A stretch of DNA of 47,872 nt. Origin: CAZWCX01 sp964632945 (lineage in GTDB: Bacteria > Planctomycetota > MHYJ01 > WSZJ01 > CAZWCX01). This document shows positions 35,736 to 43,887 of this stretch, one piece after another. Position 1 is the stretch's first letter. Every line of letters begins with the position of its first letter. The DNA is taken from contig CAZWCX010000049.1 of assembly GCA_964632945.1 (NCBI GenBank), forward strand, positions 1-47,872, written 5' to 3'. Under the pieces are notes generated by a model, which had not been told where the DNA came from, searched no databases, and was given only the letters and a program-made list of their open reading frames with translations. The position numbers and the translations under genes are program-made.

Positions 35736-37439
35736 TTGGACGACTCCCGCACGTGCGCCGTGACCGGCATGCGGATCGAGCGGCACGCCGCAAATCTGAT
35801 CAAACTCAACGCCGTGACCGCCGTGGTGTACTTGCTCCTCGGCGGGATCGCCGCGTTGCTGATCGCCTTCACGCGCTGGCACGCCATCCAGCTGCTGCCG
35901 GCGGAGTGGTACTACCGTCTGCTGACGTTCCACGGCACGAACATGCTGGTGTTCTGGATCGTCTTCTTCGAGGCGGCGGGAATCGTCTTCGCCTCCACCG
36001 TCGTGCTCAACAGCCGTCAGGCATACCCATGGGTCGCGTACGCGTCCTACGGGCTCATGCTCGTCGGCTCGCTGATGGCGAACTGGGCGATGTTGTTCAC
36101 GGAGTATGAGCAGGCGGCGGTGATGTTCACCGCGTACCCGCCGCTCAAGGCGCATCCCGCGTTCTACCTGGGCATCATCCTGTTCGCCGTCGGCGCCCTC
36201 GTCTTCTGCCTGCTCTTTTTCGCCAACGTCTACAACGCGCGGCGGGAGCGAACCCACACGGGACCTGTGCCGCTGTTCACGTACGGCATCGCCGCGGCCG
36301 CTACGATCGGGGTGTTCACCCTCATTCACGGCGCCATGGCGATGATCCCGGCCTTCCTGTGGTCGATCGGCCTGATTGCGAACCTGGACCCGGGGACGTA
36401 CCGCCTTGCGTTCTGGGGATTCGGTCACCCCGCGCAGCAGATCAACCTCTGTGCCATGGTCGCCATCTGGTACGGCCTCTCGACCTTCACGGTCGGCGGC
36501 GTCCCCCTGAACGAGAAGATCTGCCGCACCGCCTTCGTGCTCTATGTCCTCTTCATCAACCTCGGCTCGGCCCACCATCTGCTGGTGGACCCCGCCTTCG
36601 GGACGACCTGGAAGATCTTCAATACCTCGTATGCGATGTACCTGGCGGTGTTCGCGAGCCTGCTGCACGCCCTCTCGGTGCCGGCGACGGTGGAGATCGC
36701 GCAACGCAAGCGCGGGCATCGGAACGGGCTCTTCGAGTGGATCCGCAAGGCACCGTGGGGTAACCCGGCGTTCGCCGCGCTGGCCCTCTCCCTGGTGATC
36801 TTCGGTTTCCTGGGCGGGATCTCCGGCGTCATCATCGGGACGGAGCAGATCAATCTGCGCGCGCACAACACGATGCGCCTGCCGGGCCACTTCCACGCCA
36901 CGGTGGTCGGCGGGACCACGTTGGCCTTCATGGGGCTGACGTACTACGTCATTCCTCTCCTGTTTCAACGCGAGTGGTGGTCGGTTCGCCTGTCCAAATG
37001 GCAGCCGTACCTGTTCGCCGGCGGAATTACGCTGATGTCCCTGTCGATGACCTCCCTCGGGATGATGGGGATGCCGCGGCGCCATTGGGACATGGAGTTC
37101 ACCGGATCCGTGCTGCCGGGGACGCTGATGAACGGCATGGCTCACGTGGTGATGGTGGGCATGGGACTGGGGGCGTTGGTCGCCGTCGCTTCGGTGGTGA
37201 TCTTCGCCGGCAACGCCGTCGCCACGCTGCTCCTGGGCAAGCGGGTGGAGAACGGGGTTCCGTCGTTCCCGCCCGTGAATCTGCCGTCCGCAGCCACCGA
37301 GGCCGTTCCGGAGGAATCGCCGCGTCCCGGGTTCGCCGCACCCGGCGTTTTCGCGCTGGCGATCGTCTTCCTCCTCACGTTTGTGGCGATGTACACCGCC
37401 AACTGGCTGCACCTGACCCGCGCGTGGGAGATCCGCTGA
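35736..37439 (+). CDS. Heme-copper subunit I lacking the active-site Tyr; candidate CuA-type NO reductase
   Basis: The 567-aa protein has about 12-13 helices in B-family (ba3-like) order. All six metal-ligand His are present: TFHGTNMLVFW (helix II), GHPAQQ His231 (helix VI), SAHHLL (helix VII) and PGHFHATVV (helix X). The Tyr cross-linked to the helix VI His in oxygen reductases (HPxxY) is replaced by Gln235. The loss of this Tyr is known from NO reductases evolved from B-family oxidases (for example NorSY of ammonia oxidisers). Start TTG 35736 is used because AAAGGG lies at the right spacing. It precedes a SCO gene by 3 nt. Confidence 0.78.
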   Translation: MDDSRTCAVTGMRIERHAANLIKLNAVTAVVYLLLGGIAALLIAFTRWHAIQLLPAEWYYRLLTFHGTNMLVFWIVFFEAAGIVFASTVVLNSRQAYPWVAYASYGLMLVGSLMANWAMLFTEYEQAAVMFTAYPPLKAHPAFYLGIILFAVGALVFCLLFFANVYNARRERTHTGPVPLFTYGIAAAATIGVFTLIHGAMAMIPAFLWSIGLIANLDPGTYRLAFWGFGHPAQQINLCAMVAIWYGLSTFTVGGVPLNEKICRTAFVLYVLFINLGSAHHLLVDPAFGTTWKIFNTSYAMYLAVFASLLHALSVPATVEIAQRKRGHRNGLFEWIRKAPWGNPAFAALALSLVIFGFLGGISGVIIGTEQINLRAHNTMRLPGHFHATVVGGTTLAFMGLTYYVIPLLFQREWWSVRLSKWQPYLFAGGITLMSLSMTSLGMMGMPRRHWDMEFTGSVLPGTLMNGMAHVVMVGMGLGALVAVASVVIFAGNAVATLLLGKRVENGVPSFPPVNLPSAATEAVPEESPRPGFAAPGVFALAIVFLLTFVAMYTANWLHLTRAWEIR

Positions 37440-37442
37440 GCC

Positions 37443-38342
37443 ATGCGCTCCATTGCCCGCACCGCCCTGCCGCTCGTGGTCCTGGGGACGATTTGGACGG
37501 TTACCCTGGGAGTCTGGGGGCTCGCGTGGGCAGACGTTCCGGAGGGGATTCTCGGTGAGGTGCAGGAGAGCCTTCGGACGTACTGCTTCGGCTGGAATCC
37601 GGATGACCCGGGTTCCTCGATCGGTCGCTCCGCGGCGATGGCGCTCCTGCCGTTGATCCTGAGCGGGGCCGTCGTCGTCGTCTGGAAGCGCGAGCTGTTC
37701 TCCACGCGCGCCGGTCTGTGGGGTATGGCGGGGATCGCGCTCTGCGGACTCGGCGCCGCGGCGACCTTGACGATCCTCTCCCCTGCCCGGCCCCCGGCGC
37801 CGATCGCCATCACGCTGGGTCCCGCGGAACGGGAGGAGTGCCTTCCCTTCACCCTCACCGACGAGGAGGGCCGCCGGTTCGAACTCGTCGAAACCCGGGG
37901 CCGCGTGGTCTGCCTCACGTTCTTCTACACCCGGTGCTTCCATACGTGCCCGGGGCAGATCGGCAAGATGCGCGCAGTCGAAAAGGCCCTGCGCGACCGG
38001 GTCGGCCGGGACCTGCTGTTCGTCGCGGTCTCGATCGATCCGGTGCGGGACGATTCCGCCGCGCTGCGCGAGTACGCGGTGCGCCTGGGGGTGCAGCGCG
38101 ACGGCTGGCGCATGCTGCACGGGGAGCGATCGGAGGTGGAACGCCTTCTCAAGCGCTTCGGCGTGGCCTTCGGCATCCCGGCGGAGATCCGGGATACCAC
38201 GCAGATCGGACATACCGCCGTCGTCGTGCTACTGGACCGGGCGGGCCGGAGGGCGCGCGAGTTCTACGGCACGGATTACCCGGACGAGACGCTCGTGGAC
38301 GCCGCCCGGGAACTGCTCGCGGAGGCGGACCCGCGACGCTAG
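37443..38342 (+). CDS. SCO1/SenC copper chaperone with N-terminal membrane segments
   Basis: The 299-aa protein has three hydrophobic segments in its first 115 residues. A thioredoxin-like SCO domain follows, with Cu ligands Cys165-x3-Cys169 (TRCFHTCPGQ) and His257 (IGHTAVV), plus VSIDPVRDD. SCO proteins load the CuA centre. Here it follows the tyrosine-less subunit I by 3 nt, as senC follows norSY, and so probably matures the CuA subunit at 35154-35708. Its multi-helix N-terminus is larger than the usual single anchor. Confidence 0.88.
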   Translation: MRSIARTALPLVVLGTIWTVTLGVWGLAWADVPEGILGEVQESLRTYCFGWNPDDPGSSIGRSAAMALLPLILSGAVVVVWKRELFSTRAGLWGMAGIALCGLGAAATLTILSPARPPAPIAITLGPAEREECLPFTLTDEEGRRFELVETRGRVVCLTFFYTRCFHTCPGQIGKMRAVEKALRDRVGRDLLFVAVSIDPVRDDSAALREYAVRLGVQRDGWRMLHGERSEVERLLKRFGVAFGIPAEIRDTTQIGHTAVVVLLDRAGRRAREFYGTDYPDETLVDAARELLAEADPRR

Positions 38343-38355
38343 GGGGACCCGTCGC

Positions 38356-39537
38356 ATGCTGATGGTCACGGAGTTGCTGCAACTGGCTCGCGGCATGCGC
38401 TCGGAACCGGCCGTGCGTCGGGGCAGTCCGGGCCGGTTCGGGGATCGCCATCCCCCGATCGTGGTCTGGAACGTCTGCCGGCAGTGCAACCAGCGGTGCC
38501 CCCACTGCTACCTGGCCGCCGGGTCGGTCGCCAGTCCGGATGACCTCGATCCAACCGAGGCGATCCGTCTGCTGCAGGGACTCGCGGCGGCGGGGATTCG
38601 GGTGATCATCTTCAGCGGCGGCGAACCCCTGCTCCGGCCGGATCTCCTGACGCTCGTGCGTTGCGCCCGGGATCTCGGCATGACCTGTCATCTGTCCAGC
38701 AACGGGACGCTCCTCGAGGCCGGGATGGCCGCCTCCTTGCGCGAGGCCGGAGTCTCGTACGTGGGCATCAGCGTCGACGGCATGAGCGGTTGGAACGACC
38801 AGTACCGGGGGATGGACGGAGGATTCGATCTGGCCTGCCGCGGCCTTCGAAACGCCCGCGCGGCGGGCATGCGCACCGGTCTCCGGATGACGCTGACGCG
38901 ACGGAATTCCGAACAGCTGGCGGACCTGCACGGGTTCGCGCGGGCGTTGCCGGTGGATCGATTCTACGTTTCCCACCTGGTCTACTCCGGGCGCGGTCGG
39001 CGGATGGCGACGGATGACCTGACCCCCGCCGACTCCCGCGCGGCCCTGCTGCGCCTCTTCGAGCTCGCCGACCGGCTGGTGACCGAGGGCGACCCGATGG
39101 CCACGGTGACCGGCGCCAACGACTCGGACGGCGTGCTGCTGCGACTGTGGGTCCAGGAGCGCTTCGGAGACGTCGCCGGCGATGCGGTGGAGCGTCTCCT
39201 GGCTGCGCGTGGGGGGAATCGCGCCGGGGAGGGAATCCTCGCGATCGATCCCAGGGGTCGGGTTCACCCGGATCCTCTGTGGCGGACCGTGGTCCTGGGG
39301 GATCTGCGCCGGCAACCCCTCGACCAGGTCCTGCTCCATCCTTTGCTCGAGTCGCTGCGGCATCGAGAAACTCTCCTGGGCGGCCGATGCGCATCGTGTC
39401 CCTGGGTGACCTTGTGCCGCGGCGCCCACCGCGCCCGGGCGGAAGCGATCACGGGATCCTGGTGGGGCGAAGATCCCGCATGCGTCCTGACGGACGCGGA
39501 AAGGACCGTCCCGGTGGCCGAAGGAAGAAACCGATGA
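38356..39537 (+). CDS. nirJ: Heme d1 biosynthesis radical SAM protein NirJ
   Basis: The 393-aa protein has the radical-SAM cluster motif Cys44-x3-Cys48-x2-Cys51 (CNQRCPHCYL), the GGEPLL motif and LSSNGT. Its C-terminus holds further cysteines (CASCPWVTLCRG... PAC) likely binding a second Fe-S cluster, as in NirJ/SPASM-type proteins. NirJ removes propionate side chains to form the oxo groups of heme d1. It lies 13 nt after sco; its stop overlaps the next gene by 4 nt (ATGA). The related AhbC/AhbD of alternative heme synthesis are the main alternative; the neighbours favour NirJ. Confidence 0.86.
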   Translation: MLMVTELLQLARGMRSEPAVRRGSPGRFGDRHPPIVVWNVCRQCNQRCPHCYLAAGSVASPDDLDPTEAIRLLQGLAAAGIRVIIFSGGEPLLRPDLLTLVRCARDLGMTCHLSSNGTLLEAGMAASLREAGVSYVGISVDGMSGWNDQYRGMDGGFDLACRGLRNARAAGMRTGLRMTLTRRNSEQLADLHGFARALPVDRFYVSHLVYSGRGRRMATDDLTPADSRAALLRLFELADRLVTEGDPMATVTGANDSDGVLLRLWVQERFGDVAGDAVERLLAARGGNRAGEGILAIDPRGRVHPDPLWRTVVLGDLRRQPLDQVLLHPLLESLRHRETLLGGRCASCPWVTLCRGAHRARAEAITGSWWGEDPACVLTDAERTVPVAEGRNR

Positions 39538-40568
39538 ACGCGAACGACGCGATCGACGTCCGACTCTCCGGGGAAATTCAGAAGGGGGTTCCCTTCGATC
39601 CGGATCCGTTCGCCCGCCTGGCCGACGCGGTCGGGACCGAGGCGGCGTCGGTGTTGGCGCGACTGCGCGCGTGGAAGGCGGACGGGAAGCTGCGCGAGAT
39701 TTCCGCCATCCTCGAGGGGGCTGCCCTCGGGTACGACTCGGCACTGGTGGCCGGTCGCGTGCCGGTCGGAGGAATCGACACCGCAGCCGCGGCCGTGGGA
39801 TCGCACCCCACGGTCACCCACAGTTACCTTCGCGACCATGCGTACAACCTGTGGTTCACCCTGGCCGTGCCCGAGGGGATGGGGCTGGAGCAGACGCTGG
39901 CGATTCTGGGCGAGGAGGCAGGCGGGGTCGAGTTCCACCCGCTGCGCCGGACGCGCACGTTCAAGATCGGAGTGAGGTTCCGGATCGACACGCTCGAAAA
40001 CGAGTCGTCCGGATCGCCGACGACCTCCGTCGTCCGCTTCCGTCCCGACGCGCGGGAAAAGCTCCTTTTGCGCGCCCTGCAGACGCCCCTGCCGCTGGTG
40101 GACCGCCCCTTTGCCGCACTGGCCCGGGAAGGCGGATTCGAGGAGGCGGAACTGCTGGAATTCGCCCGACGACACCAGCCGGGCATCATCCGGCGATACT
40201 CCGGCACCTTCCGGCACCGGAGCCTGGGTGTCGCCGCGAACGTCATGGTGGTCTGGAACGTCCCGGAGGATCGTCTGGAGGAGGCGGGCTCGTTTCTTGC
40301 CGGCACCCCGGAAGTGAGCCATTGTTACGCCCGGACGCCCCTGCCGGACTTTTCGTACAACCTCTACAGCATGATCCACGGGGCGGATGCTGTCGCCGTG
40401 CGGTCGGTGACGGATCGCCTCTCCGTGGGAGTCAAGGCGCTCGATCGGCTTCCCCTGCTGAGCGTGCGCGAACTGAAGAAGACGCGACTGCGGTACTTCC
40501 TCCCGGAACTCGACGAATGGTGGAGTGAGCGATGCAACGCGCATACGAGCCGCCCCGGGGTCGCGTAA
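39534..40568 (+). CDS. nirDL: Siroheme decarboxylase, fused NirDL/AhbAB-type
   Basis: The 344-aa protein contains two Lrp/AsnC-type domains in one chain. The parallel motifs VTHSYLRDHAYNLWFTL (about residues 93-109) and VSHCYARTPLPDFSYNLY (about 261-278) show the duplication. Such proteins decarboxylate siroheme to 12,18-didecarboxysiroheme in heme d1 synthesis. Other denitrifiers split the job among NirD, L, G and H, or have a fused NirDL plus G and H; only this one is present here. It overlaps nirJ by 4 nt and the SUMT gene by 37 nt. Confidence 0.85.
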   Translation: MNANDAIDVRLSGEIQKGVPFDPDPFARLADAVGTEAASVLARLRAWKADGKLREISAILEGAALGYDSALVAGRVPVGGIDTAAAAVGSHPTVTHSYLRDHAYNLWFTLAVPEGMGLEQTLAILGEEAGGVEFHPLRRTRTFKIGVRFRIDTLENESSGSPTTSVVRFRPDAREKLLLRALQTPLPLVDRPFAALAREGGFEEAELLEFARRHQPGIIRRYSGTFRHRSLGVAANVMVVWNVPEDRLEEAGSFLAGTPEVSHCYARTPLPDFSYNLYSMIHGADAVAVRSVTDRLSVGVKALDRLPLLSVRELKKTRLRYFLPELDEWWSERCNAHTSRPGVA

Positions 40569-41317
40569 CACTGGTGGGCGCCGGCCCGGGCGCTCCGGAT
40601 TTGATCACGCTGCGCGGGTTTCGCGCCCTGCAGGAAGCGGATGTCGTGCTGTACGACGCGCTCATCGACGAGCGGGTCCTGGACGAAGTGCGCGCGGAAC
40701 GGGTGTACGTGGGAAAGCGATGCGGGCAGCATGCCGTCCCGCAGGAACGAATCCTGGAACTGCTGCGGGAGCACGCATTGCTCGGGAAACGCGTCGTTCG
40801 ACTGAAGGGGGGCGATCCGATGGTGCTGGGCCGCGGCGGCGAAGAGATGCAGCACTTGGCCGCCCATGGCATCCCGTGCGAATACGTGCCCGGCGTTTCG
40901 AGCTCGATCTCCGCGCCGGCCTTCGCCGGCATCCCGGTCACCCATCGAGGCGTGGCGGACGGGTTCGTCGTCGTCTCGGCCCACCCGCGCGCCGGCGGGG
41001 AGAACTTCTCCATTCCCCGTTATCACCCCTCCATCACGCTCGTCCTCCTCATGGGAGTGACGACCGTCGGCCATTGGGCCGCCGACTTGATGGCGAAAGG
41101 CTACCCGGCCGACCTGCCCGTGGCGTTCGTGACCGAAGCCAGCACGGACCGTCAACGGGTCGTGTGCACCACGGTGTGCGACGCCGCGGACGCGGTTCGA
41201 ACCATGGCCATCGAATCGCCTTCGGTGGCCGTGGTCGGTCACGTCGTCTCGCTGCGCGCAGGGTCGGAGGCCGGAGAGCGCAGGCTTGCGCAGAAACCCC
41301 TCGCCGGGACTCCGTAG
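40532..41317 (+). CDS. nirE/cobA: Uroporphyrinogen-III C-methyltransferase (SUMT)
   Basis: This enzyme makes precorrin-2 from uroporphyrinogen III with two SAM. The 261-aa protein has the SAM-binding LVGAGPGAPDLITLRG at residues 13-28, VVRLKGGDPMVLGRGGEE, and the GVSSSISAPAFAGIPVTHRG motif. Length is normal for a stand-alone SUMT. In nir clusters the dedicated enzyme is NirE; the same protein can also feed siroheme and cobalamin. It starts inside the decarboxylase gene, suggesting coupling, and is the last gene of the nirS cluster. Confidence 0.93.
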   Translation: MQRAYEPPRGRVTLVGAGPGAPDLITLRGFRALQEADVVLYDALIDERVLDEVRAERVYVGKRCGQHAVPQERILELLREHALLGKRVVRLKGGDPMVLGRGGEEMQHLAAHGIPCEYVPGVSSSISAPAFAGIPVTHRGVADGFVVVSAHPRAGGENFSIPRYHPSITLVLLMGVTTVGHWAADLMAKGYPADLPVAFVTEASTDRQRVVCTTVCDAADAVRTMAIESPSVAVVGHVVSLRAGSEAGERRLAQKPLAGTP

Positions 41318-42039
41318 ACCGGCGTTCCGAGCTCGGCTTCGGCGCCGATCCGCGTCCCACCCGCTTCCCCCCTCTCGCCCGCGATAATCCGTTGCCAATC
41401 CCGCCAGAGCCGACGGGCGGCGATCCGATGCGAGTTGCGGGTCGACGCGCGCGCGGCGCGCCGCGCGGGGTGAGAATCCGGCACGCCACGTCGGAATCTC
41501 CGTCCCGGGACCGCCCGCGCCAAGCGCCGGACCGAGCGGATGTTGCGGCATTCGATTCCGACCCCGACGGCGCGGCATGGACTGTGCAAAAGCGGGCGCG
41601 TCGCTTCGACACACACGGGATGAGGGTGAGCGCGAGGAGGTGTCCGATGTCGCGGGATCGGGTTGCCCGTCGACTGCGCGGATTGCCGGGACGACCGTTC
41701 GAAGCGCGGATCGGCTCTCTCGCCGCGCCGCGAAACCCGTGTGGGATCGGCGGCCAGCAGGCGAGGCCGGCGGCAGACCTCCGGAAAGGGGCGCCATCCC
41801 GGGAGGGTGAATCGAGCCGCTGGGGTCCACCTCCGGGGGGATTCGCGGCCGATGCCAACCCCCGCTGCCAGGGCTGTCTCCGCGTGCGATCGTGCGAAGA
41901 CCCGGTGCAGGCCCGAATCCCGGGGGATTCGACCTGTGCCGGAAGTGCGTTTCCGACCATCCCCGGTCGAGCGTCTCTGCCGGGGATGAGGACGATTCCG
42001 TTGGGTTGGAATCCGATTCGCTTCACTGAGGAGGTTTGC
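41318..42039. other. 720-bp gap upstream of the 172-aa protein gene
   Basis: One plus-strand frame stays open through it, but I do not call it coding: it starts in the SUMT region and has low-complexity Arg/Pro/Gly translation without family features. It holds a perfect 16-bp palindrome GCGCGGCGCGCCGCGC (41451-41466). It may be leader or promoter sequence for the 42040 gene. No RNA gene was recognised. Confidence 0.45.
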
Positions 42040-42558
42040 ATGTTCGCCCCTGTCTCCGCCTTTGTCGCTCCGGAACTGTACACGCGCACGCAGGGAATCC
42101 CCTTTCCGGCGGGATTCCATACCGGCCTCGGAATCGGCTTGCTCCCCGCGTTGAGCGGTTTCGGCAGCCTGGTTCCCCAGATCCAGCCGTTCGTCGGCAA
42201 TCCCTGGATCGGCGTGGGCGGGATCGAGAACGTCGGCTACGGGCTCAATCCGGTCGGAACGCCGGGCGCCTGGAACCAGGCGTTTGATCCCCGTTACGCG
42301 GCGGCGATCCATCCGTACGCTGCCATGCAGGCCCATCTGGCCCAGCGCCTCATCGCCGAGCGCCAGGCGACGGAGCTGGCGAACCTCGAACTGCACCGCC
42401 GAAACCTCCTGGCGGGGCAGAGCTGCCCGTGCCTGACGGCCCAGGGATTGGCCGCCCAGACGCTCGCGGCACAGGGCCTGGTCGCGCCCTTCGCGCCGGC
42501 CATGGGCAACGTCGTCAACCCGATGACGGCGGTGCCGCAGGTGCGCCCGATCCTCTAA
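42040..42558 (+). CDS. 172-aa protein of unknown function, Gly/Ala/Pro-rich
   Basis: Not recognised. The start follows a good GAGGAGG site. No signal peptide or strong helix is visible. The N-terminal half is rich in Gly, Phe, Pro and Ile, and the middle has a helix-like RLIAERQATELANLELHRRN segment (about 105-124). A CPC pair follows, then an Ala/Leu/Gln-rich section (GLAAQTLAAQGLVAPFAPA) before the end. It may be a structural or secreted protein; function cannot be assigned. It lies 722 nt after the SUMT gene, facing the met8-type gene on the other strand. Confidence 0.5.
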   Translation: MFAPVSAFVAPELYTRTQGIPFPAGFHTGLGIGLLPALSGFGSLVPQIQPFVGNPWIGVGGIENVGYGLNPVGTPGAWNQAFDPRYAAAIHPYAAMQAHLAQRLIAERQATELANLELHRRNLLAGQSCPCLTAQGLAAQTLAAQGLVAPFAPAMGNVVNPMTAVPQVRPIL

Positions 42559-42583
42559 TCGGGAAGATGCCGCAGGACTCTCT

Positions 42584-42656
42584 GCCGTCCGACGATGGGA
42601 ATGGGGTAGTCTCCGGGAGGAGATCATCCTCAGGCTGGCACCCGTCGTCGGACGGC
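42584..42656. terminator. Inverted repeat between convergent genes, likely bidirectional terminator
   Basis: GCCGTCCGACGATGGG (42584-42599) is complementary to CCCGTCGTCGGACGGC (42641-42656) at 15 of 16 positions, with a 41-nt inner segment. It lies between the 172-aa protein gene (stop at 42558) and the converging precorrin-2 dehydrogenase gene (stop at 42692). No T-run is present. Confidence 0.6.
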
Positions 42657-42691
42657 GTCCGGTTCCGCCCAGTTGACGTCCGGTCCCCCTC

Positions 42692-43318
42692 CTAACCCAG
42701 AATCTCATCCAGACGATCCCGCATCCCCTCCAGGTCGCCGGCCCTCAGGAGGTCGAGCAGGTCGGCATCCACGAGGCGGTACCAGGCCGCCTTCCGTTCC
42801 TCCGGGTCGGGAAAGCGGGTGACGATCCGGTCCCGCAGGCGCGCAAGGTGCGCCGTGTATTCGCCGTACTCGGGCCCGAACAACTCTTCCAACCGGCCGC
42901 GCACCCGGGCCGCGAGGGCCGGACTGGCTCCGCCCGTCGAGACGGAAATCGTGAAGTCTCCACGGCGCATCACCGACGGGGCGATGAAGTTGCACATCGG
43001 CGGATCGTCCACGGCGTTGATCAGGATCCCGCGTTCCCGGGCGGCCTCCGCGATTCGGGCATTCTGACCCCGATCGTTCGTCGCGGCAATCACGAGCCGG
43101 ATCCCATCCAGGTCTCCGACCTCAAATGCCCGAGTCAGCAGCTCGATGCGGCCCGCAACGGCAAGCTCCCGGATCGGTTCGCTTGCTTCCAGTGCAATCA
43201 CCCGACAGCGGGCTCCGGAAGGCAGCAGGGCCTCGACCTTTTGCCTCGCGATCGTCCCTCCTCCCACGACCAGACACCGCACTCCGTCCAGGAGCAAACA
43301 CACAGGATAGGTTCTCAA
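42692..43318 (-). CDS. Precorrin-2 dehydrogenase / sirohydrochlorin ferrochelatase-type protein (Met8/CysG N-terminal)
   Basis: This protein oxidises precorrin-2 to sirohydrochlorin, and may insert iron, yielding the siroheme that heme d1 synthesis needs. Its NAD-binding motif CLVVGGGTIARQKVEALL comes near the start. VDDPPMCNFIAPSVMRRGDFTISVSTGGASPALA is the Met8/CysG signature. The TTG at 43316-43318 is used: GGGGGA lies upstream, and the longer frame back to 43471 adds unconserved sequence; this gives 208 aa. It sits on the opposite strand to its neighbours, between the 172-aa and DUF59 genes. Ferrochelatase activity in this short type is uncertain. Confidence 0.85.
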   Translation of the reverse strand: MRTYPVCLLLDGVRCLVVGGGTIARQKVEALLPSGARCRVIALEASEPIRELAVAGRIELLTRAFEVGDLDGIRLVIAATNDRGQNARIAEAARERGILINAVDDPPMCNFIAPSVMRRGDFTISVSTGGASPALAARVRGRLEELFGPEYGEYTAHLARLRDRIVTRFPDPEERKAAWYRLVDADLLDLLRAGDLEGMRDRLDEILG

Positions 43319-43578
43319 CGTGGCAGTCCCCCGATCGGTTGCACGCGGGTTCCTCCGGGAGTGCGTGATGATCCCCCCGCTCCGCCTCAAATTCACCCCG
43401 ACTCCCGTCGCCGTGGGATTTCTTCGCAATTCACAGGCCCAACTGCGCGAGTTTGGAGATCCGGAAGGCAAGACCGCGGCACGGGGTCGTCACCATCGGA
43501 GTCCCCAACTTCCCTCGCTTCGGCGGCAGGCATGAGGTTTGCGTGGGGGCGGTTGGTTGCCAGCGCAGGAGACCGGAA

Positions 43579-43887
43579 ATGGACTTGACGCCCGAGGCCA
43601 TTCGAGCTTCGTTGAATGCCATCCTGGATCCTGAACTTGGCGTCGGGATCGTCGCCATGGGGTACCTGCATTCGGTGGAGAGCGACCGGGGCATCGTCCA
43701 GGTTCGATTGACCCTTTGTTCCCCGCAATGCCCCCGTCTCGATTGGTTTGTGCAACAGGTGCGGAACGCTGTCCTGCGGAGCTGGCCGGACGTGCGGCAG
43801 GTCCAGGTGGAGTTCGTCTGGGACCCGCCCTGGACGCCGGAACGTGTGTCGGAGCCCGCGAGGAGGGCCTTGGGATGGCGAACGTGA
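43579..43887 (+). CDS. MIP18-family (DUF59) Fe-S assembly-like protein
   Basis: The 102-aa protein has the MIP18/PaaD signature ILDPELGVGIVAMGYLHSV and LTLCSPQCPRLDWF, whose Cys pair is expected in this family. Members help place Fe-S clusters in client proteins or cooperate with SufT-type factors. The start at 43579 follows AGGAGA; the frame runs upstream without conserved sequence. It overlaps the NnrS-like gene by 13 nt. The placement next to norCB suggests a role in assembly or repair of metal centres under NO, as inference. Confidence 0.85.
   Translation: MDLTPEAIRASLNAILDPELGVGIVAMGYLHSVESDRGIVQVRLTLCSPQCPRLDWFVQQVRNAVLRSWPDVRQVQVEFVWDPPWTPERVSEPARRALGWRT

Noticed and set aside
34140..38213. 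A 1357-aa minus-strand open frame opposite the CuA, heme-copper and SCO genes.
   Set aside because: It is Arg/Asp/His-rich antisense translation of GC-rich coding sequence, with no family motif, while the plus strand encodes well-conserved proteins with correct metal ligands.
40525..42558. One 677-aa plus-strand open frame spanning the SUMT region to the 172-aa gene.
   Set aside because: It runs through SUMT in another frame and then a low-complexity stretch. Only the last part, from ATG 42040 with a GAGGAGG site, looks like a gene.
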